Notes: generated by a model not told the origin, from the sequence alone. Positions 18,075 through 29,086 are shown, counted from the first letter of the stretch. The stretch is DNA of 64,000 bases from an uncultured Alphaproteobacteria bacterium (GCA_949282205.1 CASDOS010000054.1:56364-120363), one strand, 5' to 3'. A program made the numbers and translations.

Positions 18075-21000
18075 ATGACTAATGCTTTTGACAGCATGGA
18101 CTTAAATACTGCTTATGAAATTGCAGGCGGTTATGTTGAAACTGATGACAAAACCTTTCAAAAAGCTTTGGAATTGGTGCGCGCCGATGATGCTCGCTTT
18201 GCTCAGGAATTAGAAAAAGCTCGCGCCGCACAACGTCGCTTTGCCGAAAAACAAGCTCAGGAAGAAGCTATTACGGCTAATGCCGAAGAAACTTTTGATA
18301 ATGCTTCTTTTATTAAAAATGAGTTTGATAATGAACAATTTAAAAACTCATTCTTTGCTGATAAAGAAATTCAAGAAGCTGAGAAAAATACACCGATTTA
18401 TGATATTAATCCCGAAACTCAAGAACGCTTTGAACTTGAAGGCGATGAACGACATGCTCATTTTGAAATGTTGTTCGAAAAGGCTAAACTTGATACTTGG
18501 CGCGAAGAAACCGGCAGTAAAGAATTCAGCCAGTTAGATTCTAAGAAAAAGAAAAATCGTCTTTTTGCCGCTGTTAAAAGTTCTTTCTTGGGTACTTTGG
18601 CTCATTTAAGAACCTCTGCTCAGGTTGAAAATGAAGTACCTCAAGCAGCAGAAGCCGTAAAATCAAATAATAGAAATTTCTTTGCAAAACAAACTGCTTC
18701 TATGTTGGCGAAAGTTCAAAAAGCTATTAGTTTTAACCGTGAAGTCAAAATTTCTTCCAGCTCTGTTATGGCTGCTTGTGCCGAATCGGAAGCTAAAACA
18801 AATAAATTCGCTAAGAAATTGTCTAAATTAGCACAAAAATCTTCTGGTCAAGCTAAAGAATGTTATTCCAAAGTATCTGTTTTGACACATAAATTTAAAG
18901 ATGCTTTTGTTTCTAAGGCTAAGGCTGTTTGGGGACAGCGCTATGAATTTATGGCGAATATTCGTGACAGAGCACCTAAAATTACAACAGATTTAGCGGC
19001 TACCGGCGTTTTAGTCGGTGCTACTGTGGCTTCGGCTCCTTGGCTCGGAACTGCCGTTATTGCTTATGGGGCTTATAAAGCAACGTCTGCTTGGGTATGG
19101 CCGATTGTAACACATGCCAGAAAAGCTCAGCGTTTGGCTAAAAATGATGAAAAAGCGCCTAAAATGAGTTTCTTTAAGAGATTAAAACAATCTGCAAATC
19201 AAGTTGTCGGTACAAAAGATTATTACAAAGAAGCCGGTTGGGGATGCGCAGCAGGATTGCTTGGTTTAGGTGCTGCCGGTGCAACTGCAAGTATTGGTGC
19301 CGGCGCTCTTGTTCAAAAAAGTTTCCAATCTTTATCCAGCACAGCTGTTTACGCTACAAACAGTGTTACAAATGCCGTTAAAAAATTAAGAGAAAAAGAC
19401 GGCAATATTTGGGGTAAAGCTGCTGCTGTTGTATCTGCTGCGGTGATGACATATGTTTTAGCATCTTGCGGAGAACATGCTGAAGATGTTGTAAGAACAA
19501 CTCAAGTTAATGGTGGTTTACATCCATCTCTTGATTTTAATACTGAAAAAACAGACACTTTGGCTGCTCAGCAAGAGCATGTCATGCAAGCTGCGCCAGA
19601 AACATCGGTTAAAATCAATGTTCCCGAAAATTGGGAAGAAAATATGGGGATTACCGAAAAACAATGGACCAGATTACAAAGTTTTTGGGGAAGCGAAGCT
19701 AAATATAATAGTTTTTACCAAAAAATTACCGATGATATGCTTAAAGACGGCGGTATTTTTGCCGGCAAAACTCGTGAACAGGTTTTGTTTGAATATGAAC
19801 GTTTGTCTTCCTGGAATTTACCTCAGCACCAAGAAGTTATCAGACGTATGGACTCTTTCTTTGGATGTGACGGTGAAGAACGCATCATGCTGACTGCAGA
19901 AGATACTAAATCCTTAAATGATGTCATGTCTAACGGTGCTATTCGTGATGTTAATGGCAGCGAATGTGTTCGTGTTACCGGACGTGATGTTAATTGTGGG
20001 GAAGATGCTGTCCGTCATGTTGAAAAAGTTGATTGCGGATGCGAAGAAAATGTTGTCGTCAACGAAGCTGTTACGCAACCTGTATCACAGGAAACTGAAT
20101 ATACCATTGTAAATGAACAAGGCAATACAAAAGTATATACATATAACCCTAATGATAATACCAATTTAACTGCAACTCTGAATAAAGGAAACGGTGTGGA
20201 AGATCCTAACTCCACAAAGGTTGGAAATGTTAATCCGGCTGAAGTGGCAAACACTCCTACAGATAATGTTAGGGTTACGGTTGGTACCGGTTCTAACGGC
20301 GACGGTGATGTTAGCTTTGAGGAAACGGGAAATCCTGATATGGAAAAAGTATCTTCCACAAGTACTGAAAAAACTGTTTCTTTACCTTCGTCCGATAATA
20401 ATACAGTTGTTGCTGACGCTGTTGCCAATGGTGATGTTCAGGAAACTATTATTCCGAACTCCGCTGATGTTGAAATCGGTACTCCCGCCGCAGACAATGT
20501 TCCTGAACGTGGTGGTTATATGAACACTGGTTTGACAGAGAAACAATATCATCGTATGGAAACTTTCTTCAAAGATAAATTTGGTGAAAATGCTTTTGAA
20601 GATTATATGAACAGAATTACTGATGATATGCGCGCCAAAGGCGGTATGTTTGAAGGTTTAAGTAAAGCGCAGGCTTTATATTCCGTTCAACAAATGACAG
20701 CATGGTCCGATGATCAGCATGGTGCGTTCGCAAAAGAAATTTCAACAATGATTGAATATTTGAAAGGCGAATGCAAAGATACTATCACCTTGACCGAATC
20801 TGAACAAATCAAAGGCATTATTGATAAAGTTAACGAAAATGGTACCATTGACGGAGTTACCGGTACAACCAATAAAATGGTTAAATATTTCCAAGCCAAT
20901 GATTGTGGTGAAGCCGGAACGTATAATGTTCAAGAAGTTGCCGGTGATGCACATACAACACAACCATCAGGAAATAAATTTGCTCGTTTCTTTAAGAAAA

Positions 21001-21446
21001 TTTGGAACACTTCGCCTGAACCTATGAAAATTGTTAGTGAGCAAGATAATGTTAATTATCACACATATGTTCCTGATGAAAATTTAAATATTTCCGCAAC
21101 TTTGTATAAGGGTAATGGCGTTGATGAAAAGATTAAGGCTGTTGCTGGTGTTGATCCGACATCCTTAACAGGTGCTAAAGTTGATAATGTCAAAGTTACT
21201 GTTACTGATGAGGCTCCGGCTGCATCTGCTAGTGAAGCAGCAGTGGAAGGTGCTAAAGAGCGTATTGCTAGTAAGGTTTCTAAAAAAGCTGCCGAGACTG
21301 CTTCTGAAAACACAACCGTTCCTTCGGATAAGTTAACTAAAGAGGCTGAAGCGGCTATTCGTGCAAGAGGTCTTGATCCTAAAAAGGTTAATCCTTATTT
21401 GAACAAATACATCAATGATTTCGTTAAAAATAATAGTAAAAACTAG
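18075..21446 (+). CDS. Large two-repeat protein of unknown function
   Basis: 1,123 residues from the ATG at 18075 (GGAG upstream). I do not recognise a family. Residues 1-300 are charged and helical (many Ala, Glu, Lys), without signal peptide. Three hydrophobic stretches follow: about 303-345, 388-415 and 450-466. The last ends in LASC at Cys465, which looks like a lipobox but is internal. Two long repeats follow, about 523-745 and 816-1045. Each begins with TEKQxxRxxxF and contains ITDDMxxxGGxFxGxxxxQ, a WxxxQH motif, an NxxATLxKGNGV motif and DNVxVTV. The tail is Lys/Ala-rich. It has its own promoter and a strong terminator, so it is monocistronic and perhaps abundant. Topology suggests an N-terminal cytoplasmic part and exported repeats, which is inference. 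Confidence 0.7.
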   Translation: MTNAFDSMDLNTAYEIAGGYVETDDKTFQKALELVRADDARFAQELEKARAAQRRFAEKQAQEEAITANAEETFDNASFIKNEFDNEQFKNSFFADKEIQEAEKNTPIYDINPETQERFELEGDERHAHFEMLFEKAKLDTWREETGSKEFSQLDSKKKKNRLFAAVKSSFLGTLAHLRTSAQVENEVPQAAEAVKSNNRNFFAKQTASMLAKVQKAISFNREVKISSSSVMAACAESEAKTNKFAKKLSKLAQKSSGQAKECYSKVSVLTHKFKDAFVSKAKAVWGQRYEFMANIRDRAPKITTDLAATGVLVGATVASAPWLGTAVIAYGAYKATSAWVWPIVTHARKAQRLAKNDEKAPKMSFFKRLKQSANQVVGTKDYYKEAGWGCAAGLLGLGAAGATASIGAGALVQKSFQSLSSTAVYATNSVTNAVKKLREKDGNIWGKAAAVVSAAVMTYVLASCGEHAEDVVRTTQVNGGLHPSLDFNTEKTDTLAAQQEHVMQAAPETSVKINVPENWEENMGITEKQWTRLQSFWGSEAKYNSFYQKITDDMLKDGGIFAGKTREQVLFEYERLSSWNLPQHQEVIRRMDSFFGCDGEERIMLTAEDTKSLNDVMSNGAIRDVNGSECVRVTGRDVNCGEDAVRHVEKVDCGCEENVVVNEAVTQPVSQETEYTIVNEQGNTKVYTYNPNDNTNLTATLNKGNGVEDPNSTKVGNVNPAEVANTPTDNVRVTVGTGSNGDGDVSFEETGNPDMEKVSSTSTEKTVSLPSSDNNTVVADAVANGDVQETIIPNSADVEIGTPAADNVPERGGYMNTGLTEKQYHRMETFFKDKFGENAFEDYMNRITDDMRAKGGMFEGLSKAQALYSVQQMTAWSDDQHGAFAKEISTMIEYLKGECKDTITLTESEQIKGIIDKVNENGTIDGVTGTTNKMVKYFQANDCGEAGTYNVQEVAGDAHTTQPSGNKFARFFKKIWNTSPEPMKIVSEQDNVNYHTYVPDENLNISATLYKGNGVDEKIKAVAGVDPTSLTGAKVDNVKVTVTDEAPAASASEAAVEGAKERIASKVSKKAAETASENTTVPSDKLTKEAEAAIRARGLDPKKVNPYLNKYINDFVKNNSKN

Positions 21447-21468
21447 CCTTTTAGTATTTTATCTTCCT

Positions 21469-21506
21469 ACTGAAAATGGTTTTATCGCCATTTTCAGTTT
21501 TTTTTA
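21469..21506 (+). terminator. Rho-independent terminator
   Basis: An 11-base perfect stem (21469-21479 with 21488-21498), an 8-base loop and eight following T residues, 23 bases after the stop of the repeat-protein gene. Confidence 0.9.
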
Positions 21507-21619
21507 TATATCCTTTTCAAATCCTAACTCTTTCTTTTTATTTAAATCTTGGGGATAACTTATAGGTATAACCTTTTGGTTTTTAAAATTTTTCTTGAAA
21601 AATGCAGAATTGGTGCTAA

Positions 21620-22699
<1,080 letters not shown>

Positions 22700-22708
22700 T
22701 AATTTTAC

Positions 22709-22780
22709 TTCCCGCCGTCTTTGAACTTTTATGTGCTTTGTAACACAAAAGTTTTGTGATGACGGGAATATTTTTATTTT
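22709..22780 (+). other. gap-pgk intercistronic hairpin, possible partial terminator
   Basis: Long imperfect inverted repeat: TTCCCG..GTC (22709-22719) pairs with GACGGGAA (22761-22768), and inside it AACTTTT.TGTG (22724 onward) pairs with CACAAAAGTT (22744-22753). A T-rich stretch follows. It could attenuate transcription into pgk or be an mRNA-stabilising or processing element that sets the gap:pgk ratio. Confidence 0.6.
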
Positions 22781-22792
22781 GAGGGATTTTAT

Positions 22793-24004
22793 ATGACTGA
22801 ATACAAAACAATTAAAGATTTAGGCGACCTTAGCGGTAAAGTTGTTATGTTAAGAGCGGACCTGAATGTTCCTATGGATGAAAATTTTAACGTTACAAAT
22901 ACGGCTCGTATCGACAGAACCGTTCCGACTATCAAAACTTTGATGAACCAAGGGGCTAAAGTTATTGTTATTTCTCACTTCGGCAGACCTGAAGGTAAAG
23001 GTGATATGAAAAACTCTTTATCTCATATCGTTAAAGATTTGGAGAAAGCTCTTGGCAAACATGTTGTTTTTGTTGATGACTGCATTGGCGAAAAAGTTGA
23101 AAATGCCGTTAAAAATATGAAGCAAGATGAAGTTCTTTTGCTTGAAAATCTTCGTTTCTACAATGAAGAAAAGAAAGGTGATGAAACATTTGCAAAAGAA
23201 TTGGTTAAACCGGCTGATGTTTATGTTTCTGACGCTTTCTCCACTGCTCATCGCGCGCACGCCTCTATGGTTGCCGCAGCTCAGCAACTTCCTTCAGCTA
23301 TGGGTTTACTCATGGAAGAAGAAGTTAATGCGCTTTCTACCGGCTTAAATAATCCGGTTCGCCCGCTTATCGCTATTGTCGGGGGGTCTAAAGTTTCTAC
23401 AAAATTAGACTTGTTGAATAACTTGGTTAAAAAAGTTAATAAACTCGTTATCTCCGGCGGTATGGCTCATACCTTTATGAAAGCCAGCGGCATTGACACT
23501 ATTAACGAAGCTAACTCTTTGGTTCAAATGGATATGCTTGATACTGCTAAAGAAATTATGGCTACCGCTAAAGCAAATAACTGCGAAATTATTTTACCGC
23601 AAGACGTTGTTGTTTCCAAAGAGTTTAAGCCGATGGCTGAACACAAAACTGTTGATTTGGCTAACATTCCGGCTGAAGGTTGGAGTTTGCTTGATGTTGG
23701 TGAAAAGACTATTGCCGCTATCAATGCCAAATTAGATGAGTGCAAGACGCTTGTTTGGAATGGTCCGCTCGGCGTTTTTGAAATGAAGCCTTTTGATAAT
23801 GCAACAAACAAAGTTGCTCAACATGCCGCAGAATTAACTCAAAGCGGTAAATTGACTTCTGTCGCCGGTGGCGGCGATACTGTTTCCGCTCTTGAAAATG
23901 CCGGTGTTGCCAATAAATTTACATACATTTCAACAGCCGGCGGCGCTTTCTTGGAATGGATGGAAGGTAAAGAACTTCCAGGCGTTGTGGTTATGAAAAA
24001 ATAA
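22793..24004 (+). CDS. pgk: Phosphoglycerate kinase
   Basis: Transfers phosphate between 1,3-bisphosphoglycerate and ADP. 403 residues. Visible: the N-terminal substrate-binding VMLRADLNVPMD (about 18-29), HFGRPEGK (about 62-69), and the C-terminal nucleotide-binding VAGGGDTVSAL plus STAGGAFLEW. GAGGGA ribosome site. Second gene of the gap-pgk pair, ended by a terminator at 24028. Confidence 0.96.
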   Translation: MTEYKTIKDLGDLSGKVVMLRADLNVPMDENFNVTNTARIDRTVPTIKTLMNQGAKVIVISHFGRPEGKGDMKNSLSHIVKDLEKALGKHVVFVDDCIGEKVENAVKNMKQDEVLLLENLRFYNEEKKGDETFAKELVKPADVYVSDAFSTAHRAHASMVAAAQQLPSAMGLLMEEEVNALSTGLNNPVRPLIAIVGGSKVSTKLDLLNNLVKKVNKLVISGGMAHTFMKASGIDTINEANSLVQMDMLDTAKEIMATAKANNCEIILPQDVVVSKEFKPMAEHKTVDLANIPAEGWSLLDVGEKTIAAINAKLDECKTLVWNGPLGVFEMKPFDNATNKVAQHAAELTQSGKLTSVAGGGDTVSALENAGVANKFTYISTAGGAFLEWMEGKELPGVVVMKK

Positions 24005-24027
24005 TCATAACGTCTAGTCTTTTGATT

Positions 24028-24060
24028 AAGGAGTAAGCCTATAAGTTTACTCCTTTTTTA
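24028..24060 (+). terminator. Rho-independent terminator of pgk
   Basis: Stem GGAGTAA (24030-24036) with TTACTCC (24047-24053), extended by A-T pairs, followed by a run of seven T. Confidence 0.85.
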
Positions 24061-24098
24061 TATTTTTCTTACCTTTTAGCCTTGTGGCTATATATCTT

Positions 24099-24128
24099 TT
24101 GAAATACTCCGAAACATTATTTTATACT
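24099..24128 (+). promoter_or_regulatory. Promoter of outer-membrane barrel gene
   Basis: TTGAAA (24099-24104), 18-base spacer, TATACT (24123-24128). It predicts a leader of about 90 bases, longer than for neighbours, which contains the dyad at 24181. Confidence 0.5.
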
Positions 24129-24180
24129 AAAGCTATATTATTTTACTTGTTTTTTACTAATTTATCTATAGACTTTAGGC

Positions 24181-24197
24181 ATAACACTTAGTGTTAT
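24181..24197 (+). other. Dyad in leader of outer-membrane barrel gene
   Basis: ATAACACT and AGTGTTAT form a perfect 8-base inverted repeat around one base, ending 28 bases before the ATG. In RNA it would be a very tight hairpin near the ribosome site; as DNA it could be an operator. Confidence 0.5.
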
Positions 24198-24225
24198 ATT
24201 CCGAAACTAGATAAAGGAGTTTATC

Positions 24226-24987
24226 ATGAACTACAGAACTATGTTATTAGCTACAGCTGCGGTACTCTTTAGTTCCCAAGCTATGGCTGCAGATATTACA
24301 AATCCTTTCTTCACACCGAATAAAGGACAAATCACTTCTGATACCAATGTTGGTTATTATCGTACAAAATACAAACATAACCAAGACGTTGAGGAAGGTT
24401 ACTACGCTGCTGAAACATTAGAATATGGTATTACAGACAAATTCAGCATTAATGGTACAATCGCTAATATGTTTGATACTCAAGGCGATTACAACAATGA
24501 CCACAACTTTGCATATCAAATCGGCGCAAAATATAACACTAACTGCGATAAAATTTTATTCCAAGTTGCCGCAAATTATACAACTTATGAGCCTCAATCT
24601 TGGTACGGAAGCAGAGAAACCAATCATTGGTTTAAGGCTTTGGATGCAGAAATCAAACTCGGTTACGATATGGGTAACGGCTTAACTCCTTACGCTTCTT
24701 ATGCTTTAGGTAGTGAGATTGATACCGGTGACCGTTATTTAATCCAATCCTTTAAAGTTGGTGCTCATAAATATTTCGGCAAATATGCTCTTGATTTAGC
24801 TGCTCGCTATGACTACAGTACTGACGGTAAAAATGTTAACCAATGGTGGGTAGAGGCTGCTGCTGATTATTACATCAAAGAAAATATCGCTGTTGGTATT
24901 TATGGCGATTACTTCATTGATGGTACAGACAGCCGAGATATTGATTATGATTACTCTGCCGGTGCTCATTTGAAAGTTTTATTTTAA
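24226..24987 (+). CDS. Outer-membrane beta-barrel protein
   Basis: 253 residues. Signal peptide with cleavage after AMA (residues 19-21). The mature part is built of alternating short amphipathic strands rich in Tyr, Trp, Asp and Asn (for example KFSINGTIANMF, KLGYDMGNGLTPYASYAL, AAADYYIKENIAVGIYGDYF) and ends in Phe, as expected for BAM-inserted barrels. About ten strands are plausible. No specific porin or OmpA/OmpW family is recognised; no C-terminal peptidoglycan-binding domain. Flanked by its own promoter and terminator, so it is monocistronic. Confidence 0.75.
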   Translation: MNYRTMLLATAAVLFSSQAMAADITNPFFTPNKGQITSDTNVGYYRTKYKHNQDVEEGYYAAETLEYGITDKFSINGTIANMFDTQGDYNNDHNFAYQIGAKYNTNCDKILFQVAANYTTYEPQSWYGSRETNHWFKALDAEIKLGYDMGNGLTPYASYALGSEIDTGDRYLIQSFKVGAHKYFGKYALDLAARYDYSTDGKNVNQWWVEAAADYYIKENIAVGIYGDYFIDGTDSRDIDYDYSAGAHLKVLF

Positions 24988-25008
24988 GAATATAACTGGA
25001 TACATTGA

Positions 25009-25038
25009 AGAGGGTTCTGTTCTGAACCCTCTTTTTTT
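25009..25038 (+). terminator. Rho-independent terminator
   Basis: Nine-base perfect stem (25009-25017 with 25024-25032), 6-base loop, then a T run; 22 bases after the barrel gene stop. Confidence 0.9.
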
Positions 25039-25127
25039 ATTGCTTGATGCGATGTCGGATAATTTATTGTCCTTCTTTTTTCCGTTTTTTTAAATTTTCT
25101 TAATATTAACACCTTATACTGATGGCA

Positions 25128-25156
25128 TTGTAAAATATTTAGTTTTGCCGTATATA
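25128..25156 (+). promoter_or_regulatory. Promoter of FAD oxidoreductase gene
   Basis: TTGTAA (25128-25133), 17-base spacer, TATATA (25151-25156); expected start about 22 bases before the ATG at 25185, which has an AAGGAGAG ribosome site. Confidence 0.45.
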
Positions 25157-25184
25157 AATTATATATGACAAAAAGGAGAGAGAT

Positions 25185-26744
25185 ATGAACAGAAAAGCTA
25201 TCATTATCGGTGCAGGCCCTGCCGGTTTGACCGCCGCGTACGAAATGTTGACACGTTCGGACATTGAACCGATTATTCTGGAAGAAAATGATTTTGTCGG
25301 TGGAATTAGCGCAACACTCGATTATAAAAATAATAAAATTGATATGGGCGGACACCGCTTTTTTTCTAAATCCGACAGAGTGATGAATTGGTGGCTCAGC
25401 ATTTTACCTCAGCAAGGAAAACCTTCTATCGACGATATTATGCTTGACCGTAAAGTTGAACTTTCTCAACTTCCCGACGCTCCGGATCCCGAAAAAACAG
25501 ACAGGGTTATGCTCAAAAGGCATAGGCTTTCGCGCATTTTTTATTTGAAAACGTTTTTCAGCTATCCGGTCAGCCTAAACTTCGATACTATCAAAGGACT
25601 CGGCTTATGGCGTATGTTCAAAATCGGATGTTCTTATCTTAAAGTTCTTGTTTTCCCGATTAAAGATGAAAAGTCTTTGGAAGATTTTATGATAAATCGT
25701 TTCGGACGAGAGCTTTATCTTACTTTCTTTAAGGATTATACCGAAAAACTATGGGGAATTGATTGCTCTAAAATTTCTGCCGAGTGGGGCGCGCAGAGAA
25801 TTAAAGGTATATCCATCTTAAAAGTTTTAAAACAAATGTTTAAGGATTTATTTGGCAAAAAAGGCGGAGCGGTTGAAACCAGCTTTATTGATAGTTTCTT
25901 CTATCCTAAATTCGGTCCGGGGCATTTGTGGCAATCGGTTGCCAAACTTGTTGAAGAAAAAGGCGGTAAAATTTTACGCCGTCATAAAGTTATTCGTATC
26001 GTCAAAAAAGGTAACCAAATTACAGCGGTCGAAGCTATTGATGAACATGGCAAACTTAAAGTTTTTGAAGGGGATATTTTTATCTCAACCATGCCGGTTA
26101 AAGATTTAGTCGAATCGATGACAGATGTTCCGAATAAAGTTAAAAAAGTTGCGGAAGGTCTGATGTATCGCGATTTTAGAACTGTCGGTATTCTTTTGAA
26201 AAAATTAAAACTCAAAAATACAACACACTTCAAAACCGTCGGCAATATTGTTCCCGATACTTGGATTTATATTCAAGAACGCGATGTTAAACTCGGACGC
26301 TTGCAAATCTTTAATAACTGGAGCCCTTATATGGTGAAAGATTTTAAAGATACGGTTTGGATCGGACTTGAGTATTTTTGTAATGAAAAAGATAAAATTT
26401 GGACCGATGATGATGAAACATTTATTCAGTTTGCTATTGAAGAGGCGGCTCGAATCGGTATCTTTGATAAAGATGACGTGCTAGACGCTTATACTCATCG
26501 TGTCAAAAAGGCTTATCCAGCTTATTTCGGTTCGTACGACCGCTTTGATGAAATCAAAACTTTTGTTAACGGCATTGATAACCTTTTCTTAGTCGGACGT
26601 AACGGTATGCATCGCTATAACAATATGGACCACTCCACTCTGGCGGCTATGAAAACCGTTGACTTTATTTTAGGCGAATGTGGTTCACGCGAAGAAATTT
26701 GGTCTGTCAATACTGAAGCGGATTATCATGAAGAAAAAAAATAG
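25185..26744 (+). CDS. FAD-dependent oxidoreductase, UDP-galactopyranose-mutase/amine-oxidase type
   Basis: 519 residues. The N-terminal dinucleotide-binding motif [15 protein letters not shown] (residues 7-21), the acidic residue ending strand 2 and [22 protein letters not shown] match the NAD(P)/FAD-binding proteins related to UDP-galactopyranose mutase and protoporphyrinogen oxidase. The C-terminal [17 protein letters not shown] is the second FAD-contact region. Such genes often sit in polysaccharide clusters, where they act on sugar nucleotides or lipid-linked intermediates. The next gene, a GT-C membrane protein, overlaps it by 17 bases, which supports a joint envelope-glycan role. Exact substrate unknown. 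Confidence 0.7.
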   Translation: MNRKAIIIGAGPAGLTAAYEMLTRSDIEPIILEENDFVGGISATLDYKNNKIDMGGHRFFSKSDRVMNWWLSILPQQGKPSIDDIMLDRKVELSQLPDAPDPEKTDRVMLKRHRLSRIFYLKTFFSYPVSLNFDTIKGLGLWRMFKIGCSYLKVLVFPIKDEKSLEDFMINRFGRELYLTFFKDYTEKLWGIDCSKISAEWGAQRIKGISILKVLKQMFKDLFGKKGGAVETSFIDSFFYPKFGPGHLWQSVAKLVEEKGGKILRRHKVIRIVKKGNQITAVEAIDEHGKLKVFEGDIFISTMPVKDLVESMTDVPNKVKKVAEGLMYRDFRTVGILLKKLKLKNTTHFKTVGNIVPDTWIYIQERDVKLGRLQIFNNWSPYMVKDFKDTVWIGLEYFCNEKDKIWTDDDETFIQFAIEEAARIGIFDKDDVLDAYTHRVKKAYPAYFGSYDRFDEIKTFVNGIDNLFLVGRNGMHRYNNMDHSTLAAMKTVDFILGECGSREEIWSVNTEADYHEEKK

Positions 26745-28236
26745 CACCTTCTTAGAGGGGGGGATTTCTCTCCCCTCTTCTTTCAAAAAAATAATCAATA
26801 CCGAACTTACCGATTTTGATGAAAAGTCGGTTGTTCGCATTTTTAAGATTTTTTCATGCGTTGCACTCTTAGTTGTGCTTTATGCTTTTGTTTTTTCCGG
26901 TTTTCAAATTGTTGATGAGTTTGAACATTTGCACGCTTCTTGGCTCGTCAGTATCGGACAAGTTCCTTACAGAGATTTTTTTGAACACCATAACCCGCTG
27001 CTTTGGTATATCAGCGCACCAATCGTCAGCTTGTTTTATGATAACGCGATTATTTTTTATGTTATGCGCGGTGTGAGTTTTTGTGTTTCTCTCTTAACCA
27101 TGTTTTTTATTTATAAAACAGCTCTGTTTTTTACCTCTCGAATGGGTGCTTGGTTTGCAATTGTTTTGACTTTCGGCAACATCATTACCATTTATAATTT
27201 CAGCCAATTTCGCCCCGATAACTTTATGAACTGTTGCTTTATTATCGGGCTATATTATCTCTTTGACTATCTTCGCAAAAAACAACTTAAACTACTTATT
27301 TTTTCTTTTTTAGGTTTTACTTTTTCGGCGTTGTTCTTACAGAAAATTTCGTTACTTTTAATTGCCGTTGAAGTCATTTTACTGTATCTGCTTTTTTGCA
27401 AAAAAATTTCTTTTAAACATATAACTCTGGCAGCTCTTCCAGCTATATTTATTGCTTTCGGTTTTATCTTCTTTTTGCTTTTGAATAATACTCTTCCGCA
27501 ATATTTCGAACTTAATCTCCACTTTAATCAAGCGATGCTTGCTTATTTTGACAGAGGGGCTTTTTGGCTCGGCAATCTCTTTATTAGTTTTTACGGGCTT
27601 GTTTTGATTTATGGTGTATACGCTTTTCGCAAGCAGAACCTTTATTTTAAAATTACATTTTTGCTTTTTACGGCAGAACTTTTAATGCGGAATTTCTATT
27701 TCGCTCCACACCCTAACTATTATACTTTGCTCGTTATGTTTACGGCGTTGGTCTTTTCTCCGTTTATCACTCATGTTTTTCCTAAGCACAAGATTATCAG
27801 TCTTATTTTAATTGTTCTCGTTTTCTTAAATTTAGGGCTGCTTTTTAATACCGTTGATGCGACTTCTGTCAAACATAATAGCCTTAAGCATTACCTCTTA
27901 GCCGATTATGTTCATAAAAATTCTACGGCTGATGATTATTTGATGAATGGGTACGATAAAAATTTTAATATCTACCGCAAAGATGTCAGCTATTATTGGT
28001 TCGGTTTGGATATGCTTTTGCCTATTATGGAAGCTGAATATAACATTTCGCAAAAACCCGACGTTAATCAATTCATCATTAAATACCGCCCGAAATTTAT
28101 TTATGTGCAAAACTATCCGGATTTGCGCGCTTATCGTTCTTATGGGGAAAGTCGATATTCACAAGTTTTTATTCCGGAACTGGTTTGGGAATTATATCAG
28201 AAAACACCTTTTGAAAATTTAGCCGTTCTTAAATAA
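26728..28236 (+). CDS. GT39-like (GT-C) membrane glycosyltransferase
   Basis: Start taken at the ATG at 26728, inside the end of the previous gene; an upstream in-frame codon at 26680 is less likely. About 502 residues with some ten membrane segments. The first periplasmic loop has the typical motif [21 protein letters not shown] followed by [12 protein letters not shown], the acidic catalytic region of dolichyl-phosphate-mannose-type/ArnT transferases that use polyprenyl-phosphate sugars. Acceptor unknown; lipid A, protein or glycan are possible. Translationally coupled to the FAD enzyme. Confidence 0.7.
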   Translation: MKKKNSTFLEGGISLPSSFKKIINTELTDFDEKSVVRIFKIFSCVALLVVLYAFVFSGFQIVDEFEHLHASWLVSIGQVPYRDFFEHHNPLLWYISAPIVSLFYDNAIIFYVMRGVSFCVSLLTMFFIYKTALFFTSRMGAWFAIVLTFGNIITIYNFSQFRPDNFMNCCFIIGLYYLFDYLRKKQLKLLIFSFLGFTFSALFLQKISLLLIAVEVILLYLLFCKKISFKHITLAALPAIFIAFGFIFFLLLNNTLPQYFELNLHFNQAMLAYFDRGAFWLGNLFISFYGLVLIYGVYAFRKQNLYFKITFLLFTAELLMRNFYFAPHPNYYTLLVMFTALVFSPFITHVFPKHKIISLILIVLVFLNLGLLFNTVDATSVKHNSLKHYLLADYVHKNSTADDYLMNGYDKNFNIYRKDVSYYWFGLDMLLPIMEAEYNISQKPDVNQFIIKYRPKFIYVQNYPDLRAYRSYGESRYSQVFIPELVWELYQKTPFENLAVLK

Positions 28237-28294
28237 TTTAGTAAATTTTAAATCTTCATTGGTAAAATATTCTGCAGTTAATTGAGGAAAATTA

Positions 28295-28969
28295 ATGATA
28301 CGCATCTTTAAATTTGTTTTATTCGTTTTATGGCTTTCGGTTTCAACTGCTCAAGCGGCTTCTGTTGCCGTTAATAGCCACGATGCTCGTATTTGGGCAA
28401 ATACCAAGGGGCAGGAATTGATACAAGCTCTTGCCGAATCTAATCTTGCCGCAAAGTACGCCAAACTTGACACGATGCTTAATGAAGATGTTAATCTAGA
28501 CTATATCTCGAAATTTGTCATCGGAAAATATGCAAAGCAAATGACACCCGAACAACTGGCTCAATATACTAATCTTTTTCAGAGATATGCCCTTACTCTT
28601 TATAAACAGTTTAACTTGAACTTTGATGCTTCTTCGGTCGATTTTTCTATTGATAATGTCATCGAAAACAAGAGTTTTGCTACCGTTAATTGCTCTGTTG
28701 ATCCGACTAAAGTTTTTGAAAATATACGCGGAATTAAAGTTGAACCTCAGATTATTCCGGTTAAATTTAAACTTATTCGCGGAACAAAAAATCGTATTCA
28801 AGCGGTTGATGTCGAAATATCCGGCGTTAGTCTGGTCATTGAATATCGAAAACGTTTTTACGAGATGATTAAAGAATGCGGTGATGATATAAATTGGTTC
28901 TTACAACGTTTTAACGATCAGGTTGTTGCTAATGAAAAAGTCGCTTACCAGAAATTACTTAATCGGTAA
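28295..28969 (+). CDS. MlaC-family periplasmic phospholipid-binding protein
   Basis: 224 residues. Signal peptide to about residue 21 (TAQA). The mature sequence follows the MlaC/Ttg2D pattern: FVIGKYAKQMTPEQLAQYTNLFQRY (about 72-96) and later EISGVSLVIEYRKRFYEMIKECGDDINWFLQRF, which matches the conserved C-terminal end of the family. MlaC ferries phospholipids between outer-membrane MlaA and the MlaFEDB complex. In this window mlaC stands alone; two mlaD genes are 11 kb away and no mlaE or mlaF is present. Confidence 0.85.
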   Translation: MIRIFKFVLFVLWLSVSTAQAASVAVNSHDARIWANTKGQELIQALAESNLAAKYAKLDTMLNEDVNLDYISKFVIGKYAKQMTPEQLAQYTNLFQRYALTLYKQFNLNFDASSVDFSIDNVIENKSFATVNCSVDPTKVFENIRGIKVEPQIIPVKFKLIRGTKNRIQAVDVEISGVSLVIEYRKRFYEMIKECGDDINWFLQRFNDQVVANEKVAYQKLLNR

Positions 28970-29086
28970 TCCTTTATTCATTCATGTTTGGTTTAAAAAT
29001 TTTTAAAATAGCGTTGTATTTTTTTTTCATTATGCTAAATTGTGCTTAATTTATTGAGGTAAAACTTTAAGATAAGGATTTTAGTT

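Noticed and set aside
20015..20428. Minus-strand open frame inside the repeat-protein gene
   Set aside because: It is antisense to a long intact frame with its own promoter and terminator; it has no start site support.
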